Assembly: GCF_005116505.1 (NCBI RefSeq)
Contig: NZ_SWBR01000004.1
Coordinates: 372,001 to 436,000 of the forward strand
Reading direction: 5' to 3'
Length of the DNA stretch: 64,000 nt
DNA from: Pedobacter polaris
GTDB lineage: Bacteria > Bacteroidota > Bacteroidia > Sphingobacteriales > Sphingobacteriaceae
Part shown: positions 56,216 through 62,923 of the stretch, piece after piece
Layout: every line of letters starts with the position of its first letter
Position numbering within the stretch: position 1 is the stretch's first letter
Position numbers and translations under genes: made by a program
The notes under the pieces: generated by a model
Told to the model about the DNA's origin: nothing
What the model saw: only the letters and a program-made list of their open reading frames with translations
The model's database searches: none

Positions 56216-56291
56216 TTAGAATTGCTATCAGACGAAAAATAAAACAAAGTCTTAATCCACCTGTTATTTTATTATATATGAATTACAGGTT

Positions 56292-56429
56292 ATGGAAGAT
56301 AAGATACCATTCACAATTAAAGAAAGCACTATTAAAAGTGAAGAGATTATTTTTGATCTCATCATTAAATATAAATTAGCACACGTAATTGTAATTAAAG
56401 ATGGTCAACATTATCATATCAACTTATAA
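56292..56429 (+). CDS. Small hypothetical protein (45 aa)
   Basis: An ATG-initiated frame encodes MEDKIPFTIKESTIKSEEII and continues to LAHVIVIKDGQHYHINL, ending in TAA. The hydrophobic pattern (beta-hairpin then IKDGQ turn) is protein-like, so it may be a small gene or the tail of a lost one. No homologue is recognised. Confidence 0.4.
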   Translation: MEDKIPFTIKESTIKSEEIIFDLIIKYKLAHVIVIKDGQHYHINL

Positions 56430-56436
56430 GGGCGTT

Positions 56437-56480
56437 AAAATGAGATGTACCAAAAAATAAAACGAGATGTACCATTTTCT
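56437..56480. repeat. Two 22-nt direct repeats with GAGATGTACCA
   Basis: GAGATGTACCA occurs at 56442-56452 and 56464-56474, inside units starting AAAA(T/C)GAGATGTACC that repeat every 22 nt. Multiple short terminal repeats of about this length are characteristic of IS21-family ends, but no istA or istB gene is nearby, so this may be an IS end left behind. Confidence 0.4.
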
Positions 56481-56525
56481 AAAAAGTTAACTATTTGATT
56501 ATGAGTTTTATGGTTGGTTTTAAAA

Positions 56526-56560
56526 AAAAAGCTTTTAGATCGTAGATTTAAAGGCTTTTT
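56526..56560 (+). terminator. Terminator-like hairpin
   Basis: A 15-nt arm at 56526-56540 pairs with 56546-56560 (two mismatches) around CGTAG, ending in a TTTTT run. It could stop transcription from the fibre operon. Confidence 0.55.
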
Positions 56561-56619
56561 AATACATATACTATAACAATTATAACTATCGAGGGAATAT
56601 CATTTTTTTATTCCCAGGA

Positions 56620-57414
56620 TTATTTTGTCTTTTTGTAGATCGCAATTCTTAGGTAACGCAATCTTGACTCACTAAAGCTGTTTACAAAGTGATCATGAAC
56701 TACTTTCATATCCTCAGCGAATTTTTGTAAAGCCGGCAATTTTACTTTCTTCTTCAATACAGATAATACCCATTTAGAATAATAGGCGTTCAATGAAATC
56801 ATGTATTGATGCAGTATCGGCTCAAAATCAAAAAAGGTTTCTTTTTCATCTAAGAAATTCATGAGGTCAAGCAGTTCACTTAGGAGCTCACCTTCTCTTT
56901 TTGAAATGCTTGCTGGGTCGGCTCTTAATTTATCATGTATTTTCACGCCTTTCTTGTTCACAAACGCTGCAAAGCCCGATTTGTCCATGGCTTGATAAAA
57001 TTTTGGTGCATGATCTATTTTATATTCATTCCTGGTGACAAGATTGAAGGCATCATTGTGCACTAAATAGTTTCTTAGTTCCCTAAAAAATATGGAGTAT
57101 ATCTTATCGTGAACCGCTTAGTTAAAATGATGGGTATGCTGTAAATGGTCGAGGAAATTCTGCCCTGAGGATAGCGCATTATGCAAATCCTTTACGATCT
57201 TTCGCTGCAACTTCCATCTTTTGTCGATATCCAGTTGTCCGAGCGGAATAGCATTCAGGTGTCTTATCGAATCACGAACGGTCTTACTGTTATCCAGGAA
57301 AATCAGGTAGGATGATCGGCCTTGTAGGAATGCTTTCCATAAGCCCATCATGTCTGATTGATACACTTCGTTTCTTACCTTGTTTGCTTCTATTATTTTG
57401 GTGTATTTTTCCAT
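56620..57414 (-). pseudogene. HEPN-like protein interrupted by an in-frame stop
   Basis: Two frames, one of 98 residues starting at 57414 and one open from 57117 to 56620, are in the same phase and separated only by a TAA at 57118-57120. Read through, they give one protein of about 264 residues. Just after the stop, IFFRELRNYLVHNDAF contains R-x4-H (RNYLVH, 57058-57075), the catalytic signature of HEPN RNases. The downstream frame's own first start (GTG 57063) would lose the Arg, which argues that the TAA breaks a single gene. The function would be an RNase or HEPN-type toxin; no antitoxin is evident. A sequencing error is possible. Confidence 0.6.
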
Positions 57415-57505
57415 TTGTTAGGAAAGATAGGGTTACATTAGTAGTAATTTGATATGTATCTGATATGCTCTCTACTAAATTAAAGATAATATATATAGCA
57501 GGGCA

Positions 57506-57700
57506 CTAGTGAGTCACCAAATAAACCTCAATGCCATTTTTCACTTTTGCTGTATCAGCATGTTTTATACTATTCGCCTCATAGGCTAAAATAGCTATAG
57601 CAGCATTGTTAAAACCAACTTTTCCAGAAATATTAAAACTTTCTTGCCCAAATGATAGCAGAGGATAAAGTAACGCTAGACTTAAGATGATTTTCTTCAT
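57506..57700 (-). pseudogene. Truncated exported protein (DUF4369/TlpA-type N-terminus)
   Basis: A 64-residue frame with signal peptide MKKIILSLALLYPLLSFGQ and then FNISGKVGFNNAAIAILAYE, the opening strands typical of DUF4369-TlpA thioredoxin-family proteins of Bacteroidota. It stops at VYLVTH, long before any thioredoxin domain. It is therefore most likely the 5' remnant of a gene whose rest was lost at the edge of the accessory region. Confidence 0.5.
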
Positions 57701-57838
57701 AGTGATGTACCAGATAAATTAAATATTGGATTGTAATATCTGTAATTAATTTATATTGTGGAAACTAAATATGATGTTGATAAGAAAATTTGCCTCTAAG
57801 CATAAATTATTTAACCTTCGTGCTTTAAACAAATATAA

Positions 57839-58309
57839 ATGGAAGATTTAAGCGCATTAAGCCAAGTTGCAGAATTTCATAAAACCTTTAAGCATCCTAT
57901 TTTAGAACAGGCAACCATACCAGCAAAAGAAAGATGCCAATTAAGAATAGATTTAATTGCAGAGGAGTTAAAAGAGTTACAAGAAGCTGTTAATGATAAC
58001 AATATGATAGAAGTTGCAGATGCACTCTGCGATCTACAATATGTTTTAGCTGGGGCTGTACTCGAATTTGGACTAGGTGATAGATTTAAAGCTCTATTTG
58101 ATGAAGTTCATCGTTCTAATATGAGCAAAGCTTGTAAAACTATTGAAGAGGCAAATGATACCATAGCGCATTATAAAACAAACGGTAATGTTGATGCCTA
58201 TCATAAGGAAATTGATGGCTTGTTTTTAGTTTATAGAAATAACGATCACAAAACCCTAAAGTCAATTAATTATTCTCCAGCAGATTTAAAAGGATTGTTA
58301 AAACAATAA
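57839..58309 (+). CDS. MazG-like nucleoside triphosphate pyrophosphohydrolase family protein
   Basis: A 156-residue all-helical protein. IAEELKELQEAV (about 41-52) with ADALCDLQYVLAG downstream is the EExxE...ExxD metal-binding pattern of MazG/phosphoribosyl-ATP pyrophosphohydrolase-like enzymes, which hydrolyse NTPs to NMP and pyrophosphate as house-cleaning. The C-terminal tail (FLVYRNNDHKTLKSINYSP) is longer than in small MazG proteins and typical of the Bacteroidota form. It lies 35 nt before the MaoC-like gene. Confidence 0.85.
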   Translation: MEDLSALSQVAEFHKTFKHPILEQATIPAKERCQLRIDLIAEELKELQEAVNDNNMIEVADALCDLQYVLAGAVLEFGLGDRFKALFDEVHRSNMSKACKTIEEANDTIAHYKTNGNVDAYHKEIDGLFLVYRNNDHKTLKSINYSPADLKGLLKQ

Positions 58310-58344
58310 TGCTATTTTAGCATTTATAAGAAGAAAAATTTAAT

Positions 58345-58803
58345 ATGGTAGTTGTTAATAGTTACGCAGAGTTTGAAGCCTACTTAGGTAAAGAAATTGG
58401 ATTGTCGCAATGGCATACAATTGATCAAGATCAGATTAATAAATTTGCTGATGCTACATTAGATCATCAATGGATACATGTTGATGAAGAAAAAGCTAAA
58501 AATGAAGGTCCGTTTAAAGCAACCATAGCCCATGGTTACCTTACCTTATCGCTAATTCCATATTTATGGAAACAAATAGCTGATATACGTAATATTAAAA
58601 TGGAAATAAACTATGGTATTGAGAGCTTTAAGTTTGGTCAGGCTGTGGTAGTTAATAGCGAAGTTCAATTAAAAGCAAAACTTAAATCTATCGCTAACCT
58701 AAGGGGAATAACTAAGGTAATCATTGAAGCGAATTTAGTTATTAAAGATCAGCCAAAGCCTGCTTACACGGGCGATGTAATGTTCTTGTATCATTTTAAC
58801 TAA
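58345..58803 (+). CDS. MaoC family dehydratase
   Basis: A 152-residue hot-dog fold protein. DATLDHQWIHVDEEKAK with FKATIAHGYLTLSLIP is the MaoC/(R)-enoyl-CoA hydratase signature, where the Asp and His of the first motif and the HG turn form the active site. It hydrates enoyl-CoA or acts on a related thioester. The length is standard. It follows the MazG-like gene and converges with the polysaccharide lyase gene across a shared terminator. Confidence 0.9.
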   Translation: MVVVNSYAEFEAYLGKEIGLSQWHTIDQDQINKFADATLDHQWIHVDEEKAKNEGPFKATIAHGYLTLSLIPYLWKQIADIRNIKMEINYGIESFKFGQAVVVNSEVQLKAKLKSIANLRGITKVIIEANLVIKDQPKPAYTGDVMFLYHFN

Positions 58804-58809
58804 AATACA

Positions 58810-58848
58810 TAAAGGCTATTGAACTACTTCAGTGGCCTTTACTTTTTT
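58810..58848. terminator. Bidirectional terminator overlapping the lyase stop
   Basis: TAAAGGCTATTGAA (58810-58823) pairs with TTCAGTGGCCTTTA (58828-58841) with two wobble pairs, followed by CTTTTTT. The minus-strand lyase stop codon lies inside the left arm. Confidence 0.65.
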
Positions 58849-59991
58849 AAAGGTGTTGGCAGATATCTTATTATTATAGGGTGCAATGTTCTGCATAACT
58901 GGAGAAGGATATCTAGTGGTATCAAATTTTCCAGTCCAATCTACATCTTTACTGTCACCTACTAAAATTCCTATTGTTGCATTGGTTATTTTATTGTTTG
59001 AAACTACACAATCGCTCGCCGCAATATAGAATCCTGTTTCGTTTTTCCCTTTCGTCATGCCATACATTAACCTTATTGCAGTTTTAATATTGGATATTTT
59101 ATTATTGTTAATTGTATGACCTGTTCCATTCACTCGAATTCCTCCTGTTCCACCATTGAAAGTATTTTCTTCAATTATGCAGTCGTGTCCACCACGCATT
59201 ACTAATTCACCATCATTGCTTTCGAAATAATTTTTCAGGTATTTATTTTTACTGCTTTTATTGCTAATAATCTCGTTTTCTCCATTGCAATTGTAGAATT
59301 TATTTTTGCTAACGGTAGCATTAGCTTCTTTGTTCCCTAATAGAATAGGATCTTGACCAATTTGTATACATTCACCACCATTTCCATTTCCCCAACTTAC
59401 TTTATCTTTTTGCATAAATGTATTGTATTCAATCAGGGTAAATTGCGGGCAGCTTTCTTTAGTAATTTTTACTTGTAAATCTTGACTGTCTATATTACCC
59501 ATAAATAAACATTTATTAACCTTGTTATAGTTTCCGTTACCAGAAACAATTACCAATGGTGAATATTGAATTTTAGCTATGTTTTTTGTAAAAATGCAAT
59601 CTGTTATGCTACAGTAGGTCGAATTATTTAAATCTATCAATATACCAGTACTACCATTGTTTTTTATTAAAATACATTCATTAAATTTAATTCCGCTTAA
59701 GGTAAGATGAGCGCCAGTTAATTTAAAGATAGTTCGTGTTGTTTCTCCAGAAAAAATAACTTCTCCTTTCTTTTCTGCGCTAATTTTAATTGGTTTTTCA
59801 GTTGTTCCTTGGCTTGGAATTTCTATTGACCAATTTTCATAATTACCGTTTGCAATAATAACCTCATCTCCAGCAACTAATTTTGGAATGATCTTTTTAA
59901 ATGCATCTTCAGAATCAACTCTATATGTTGCCGCACTAACTGTTTGGTTTAACATAAAGAAAAGGGAAAGATAAAAACCTAATTTTTTCAT
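58816..59991 (-). CDS. PL6-type polysaccharide lyase (chondroitinase B/alginate lyase-like)
   Basis: The start is taken at MKKLGFYLSLFFM (391 residues); an upstream in-frame ATG adds 11 residues before the signal peptide. The signal ends near TVSAAT. The protein is a parallel beta-helix with many N-x-F/I-x-N turns, and SNKSSKNKYLKNYFESNDGE plus VMRGGHDCIIEENTF is the catalytic coil of the PL6 family, where Lys and Arg act with calcium. It likely cleaves alginate or a glycosaminoglycan in the periplasm. A second C-terminal domain seen in longer PL6 members is absent. Confidence 0.82.
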   Translation of the reverse strand: MKKLGFYLSLFFMLNQTVSAATYRVDSEDAFKKIIPKLVAGDEVIIANGNYENWSIEIPSQGTTEKPIKISAEKKGEVIFSGETTRTIFKLTGAHLTLSGIKFNECILIKNNGSTGILIDLNNSTYCSITDCIFTKNIAKIQYSPLVIVSGNGNYNKVNKCLFMGNIDSQDLQVKITKESCPQFTLIEYNTFMQKDKVSWGNGNGGECIQIGQDPILLGNKEANATVSKNKFYNCNGENEIISNKSSKNKYLKNYFESNDGELVMRGGHDCIIEENTFNGGTGGIRVNGTGHTINNNKISNIKTAIRLMYGMTKGKNETGFYIAASDCVVSNNKITNATIGILVGDSKDVDWTGKFDTTRYPSPVMQNIAPYNNKISANTFKKVKATEVVQ

Positions 59992-60151
59992 AAAATTGAA
60001 ATAGGGAAAGAGTAAGAATATCAATGGAATATTAATTATTTGTTAATATATTTAATCTTTATAAGGACCAGATAAAATTATTTTTTGTACACTGCAATAT
60101 GATAAAGATTTTAATTATAGTTGCTAATTTTAATCAGCTAATTAGTTAATT

Positions 60152-62074
60152 ATGTTAAAAACATTACTTAAAGCCATTGTTTTTTTTATAGTATTAGTTA
60201 GCACTGTTTCATTACATGCACAGAAAACAGTTGCGTTAAACGAAACTTCAAAAGAACACTTTTTTGTAAATAAGGAGATTGTTTGTTTAGAAGATCCTAG
60301 TAATAAGCTTACTATTAATGAAATTAAAAGTAGCAACTATGCTAATAAATTTATAGCTAATAAAGATTACTATCCTAAAAATTATAACCGTTCCTCAGCT
60401 TATTGGTACCGGGTTAAAGTTACATTTACGAAAGATCTTGGTCATTCTGCCATAATTGAATTCTTTGATCAGATTACAGATCATATTGAAGCATATTTGC
60501 CAAATGAAAATGGAGATTATGTGAAAAGCTTGGCAGGAGCAGATTTAAACTTTTCAGATCGATCTTTCCATCACAAGAACTTTGAGTTTTTAATTAATAA
60601 TGTAAAAAAAGGAGAATATTATTATTATTTCAGGGTAAAGTCTAAAGATAAAGTTAACGTAATTATCGTTTTTAGAACAGTAGAAAGATTTATAGGATAT
60701 GCCCTTAGTGAGTATATCATGTTTGGGTTTTTCTATGGAATGATCGTGATTTTTAGCTTTCACAATCTATTGATGTTTCTGGCCGTAAAAAGACGGCAAT
60801 ATCTATTTTATATCCTTTATATTTTAAGTGTAGGCTTGTATGAAATGGCCACAGATGGGGTTGCCTTTCAATATTTATGGCCCAATCATCCCATATGGAA
60901 TGAGTATGCTTATGGGGTTTCCCTCTTCTTTTTAAGTTCTTTTGGTTTAATCTTTACTAAGGAACTTTTACACGTTAAAATTAAGGCTCCAACTATAAAT
61001 ATAATTATTAATGTTTTATTGGTTATTCGGCTTTTATTCTTCTTAACCTGTTTATTTTATAATAATGATTGGTTTAAATACAAGTATCTAGAGTTTATTC
61101 CATTGTCATTGTGTTTTTTTACCGGCATTTACATTTGGTGGAAGAAGAAATATGGTCCAGCACGTTTCTTTGTTTTGGGGTACTTTTTCTTATTTACTGG
61201 TTTTATCATCAAAATTGTTCATATTCTAGGTTGGTCTAGGTTGTTTATTGGCAATGTTGTTGGCTATTATAGTTTAAGTTTTGGATTTCTTTTAGAAATG
61301 GTATTTCTATCCTTTGCTATTGGAGATCAGGTAAGGATTTTAAAACGAAAAAAGGAGAATGCAAGAAAACAGATCATTAAACAAATGCAAGTTAATGCAG
61401 AGTTAAAAGATAATATCAATAAAGATCTAGAAATAAAAGTTGAGGAGAGAACGAAAGAAGTACAACAAAAATCTAAGGAGTTATTGCAAAAGAATGTAAC
61501 TATTGAGCATCAGAATGAAGAATTACTGTCTAAAAATACTTTACTAGAACAACAGGCTGAAGAGATCTCTAGAATGAATATTCTTTTAGAAAAAGATAAC
61601 ATAAACCTTAAAACTAATATAGAAAAAGTAACTGATGCTCGTGTTAATGCAACCGAGTTGGATTTTGATGAGTTTAGTTTGAAATATCCCGACAGAGATA
61701 CTTGTTATAAATTCCTGTCAGAGTTAAAATGGGAAAATGGATATGCCTGTATTAAATGTGCTAATACCTCTTATTGTAATGGTAAAGTTCCATTTAATAG
61801 AAGGTGCACAAAGTGTGCATATGAGGAATCAGTTTTGCATCAAACCATTTTCGAAAATAATCGTATTCCTATCAACAAAGCCTTTTATCTCGTTTATCTA
61901 ATGTATAACCATAAAGGTGCAATTTCTTCTCATAAATTATCAGAAAAGCTAGGCATTAGACAAAGCACCTGCTGGACCTATGCTTCTAAAATTAAAAAGG
62001 TAATGGAAGAACGCAAGAAGGATTTAAAAGGGGTGGGGAAATCTGGTTGGAGAAAGTTGGTGTTAGATAAATAA
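60152..62074 (+). CDS. 7TM-DISM sensor fused to IS1595-type zinc ribbon and HTH
   Basis: A 640-residue protein. The signal peptide ends SLHAQ; residues about 40-180 form a periplasmic 7TMR-DISMED2-like sandwich, and seven membrane helices span about 190-400. A coiled coil (about 400-505) leads to a zinc ribbon with C533-x2-C536 and C552-x2-C555, then TIFENNRIPINKAFYLVYLM and an HTH-like KLSEKLGIRQSTCWTYASKI. These last parts match the N-terminal DNA-binding region of IS1595 transposases, but no DDE nuclease domain follows. The protein therefore looks like a membrane-tethered regulator built from a domesticated transposase. The neighbour is a SusC gene. Ligand and DNA site are unknown. Confidence 0.85.
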   Translation: MLKTLLKAIVFFIVLVSTVSLHAQKTVALNETSKEHFFVNKEIVCLEDPSNKLTINEIKSSNYANKFIANKDYYPKNYNRSSAYWYRVKVTFTKDLGHSAIIEFFDQITDHIEAYLPNENGDYVKSLAGADLNFSDRSFHHKNFEFLINNVKKGEYYYYFRVKSKDKVNVIIVFRTVERFIGYALSEYIMFGFFYGMIVIFSFHNLLMFLAVKRRQYLFYILYILSVGLYEMATDGVAFQYLWPNHPIWNEYAYGVSLFFLSSFGLIFTKELLHVKIKAPTINIIINVLLVIRLLFFLTCLFYNNDWFKYKYLEFIPLSLCFFTGIYIWWKKKYGPARFFVLGYFFLFTGFIIKIVHILGWSRLFIGNVVGYYSLSFGFLLEMVFLSFAIGDQVRILKRKKENARKQIIKQMQVNAELKDNINKDLEIKVEERTKEVQQKSKELLQKNVTIEHQNEELLSKNTLLEQQAEEISRMNILLEKDNINLKTNIEKVTDARVNATELDFDEFSLKYPDRDTCYKFLSELKWENGYACIKCANTSYCNGKVPFNRRCTKCAYEESVLHQTIFENNRIPINKAFYLVYLMYNHKGAISSHKLSEKLGIRQSTCWTYASKIKKVMEERKKDLKGVGKSGWRKLVLDK

Positions 62075-62393
62075 ATTGTAAAATATGCTTTCACTTTCGT
62101 TTAAATTGGCTCTAAAGGACTCAACGCATCTACTCGTAAAGTGTTTGCATATTTATTCGGTCTTTTCCAAACATTAAGATTGCCAGTCGAGCTGGCAATG
62201 ACGCCATATGAGATTGGTCTATATTTTTAATACCCTCATCAAATTTATACTATCCATTGGTAGGTATTGGGTCTGTAGTTCGACCTCGCTGTGGGTTCGC
62301 CATTGGTTGTGTGCTAGTTCCTACCATCAAGCAAATGTTCCAATAATAAGTCAAAAACATTTTTATAAATAATCCAAGTTTTTATTAAAATAC

Positions 62394-62437
62394 TTGGACA
62401 CATACTGGACTTATGTTGGACTCATATTGGACTCATT
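62394..62437. repeat. Four tandem 11-bp repeats (TTGGACTCATA-type)
   Basis: Units are TTGGACACATA, CTGGACTTATG, TTGGACTCATA and TTGGACTCATT, each 11 nt and head-to-tail. A spacing of one DNA helical turn places the same face of each unit on one side of the helix, as expected for cooperative regulator binding. Confidence 0.7.
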
Positions 62438-62578
62438 ACTTATTTTATACGACTCAGATATGATCTAAAGGTGTTGACGGTTCAAATATATTAAGTGATT
62501 TGATGCCCTTAGTAGCAAGGATTCTATTTGTAATTTTACTTTGCGGTTCTTTAGATTGAGGCATCACTAGCAAACCTA

Positions 62579-62626
62579 AAAGGTGTAGAAAAATCTGGCT
62601 GTGGAAAGCTCGTGCTTGACAAATAA
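62579..62626 (+). pseudogene. Remnant of a second sensor/IS1595-type C-terminus
   Basis: The frame reads KGVEKSGCGKLVLDK then TAA, nearly the same as the final residues KGVGKSGWRKLVLDK of the sensor gene at 62030-62074. Only about 16 codons are recognisable; upstream the frame meets a TAG 27 nt before. It is thus a fossil of a duplicated gene copy. Confidence 0.65.
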
Positions 62627-62846
62627 TTACCATTAACGCAATCATCGTACTGTTTTAACTACTTTGTAAGTAAATCCTTTAAATTTTATTCGAATTTTTT
62701 TAATGCGATTAAAGCGTATAATCGTTTTTAAATCTATTTTATGTATATGTCATAAAATCAGTTGTTTATGTAATTAACCTTATGCGCATAAAGCGTATCA
62801 AAATCATTATAACTTGCTAAAAATCAGTATTTTATGAAATATTTTA

Positions 62847-62879
62847 TTTGCAATTATAAAGGCTAATCGCATATATTTA
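62847..62879 (+). promoter_or_regulatory. Candidate promoter of the susC gene
   Basis: TTTG at 62847-62850 and TATATTTA at 62872-62879 lie 21 nt apart, close to the Bacteroidota TTTG/TAnnTTTG layout, 45 nt before the ATG at 62924. Confidence 0.35.
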
Positions 62880-62923
62880 CCTCACCAAATTTTTTGGAAT
62901 ACTAACAAACCAAATTAAACTGT

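Larger units (their letters stand above)
56216..56619. other. Gap between the fibre operon and the HEPN-like gene
   Basis: It holds a 45-codon ORF (56292-56429), two 22-nt direct repeats (56437-56480) and a terminator-like hairpin (56526-56560). Otherwise it is AT-rich with no gene. Confidence 0.6.
62075..62923. other. 849-nt intergenic region between the sensor and susC
   Basis: It contains a hairpin ATTGCCAG/CTGGCAAT (62179-62199), a GC-richer stretch with TGGTAGG (near 62258) and CCTACCA (near 62330) as inverted arms, four 11-bp repeats (62394-62437), a ghost of the sensor's C-terminus (62579-62626), and two AAAGCGTAT motifs nearer the susC start. No other gene is seen. Confidence 0.65.

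Noticed and set aside
62394..62437. CRISPR array
   Set aside because: The repeats are 11 nt, head-to-tail, without spacers and without cas genes.
62454..62645. 63-residue minus-strand frame before susC
   Set aside because: It covers the sensor-tail ghost on the opposite strand, has no coherent protein pattern and no plausible start context.
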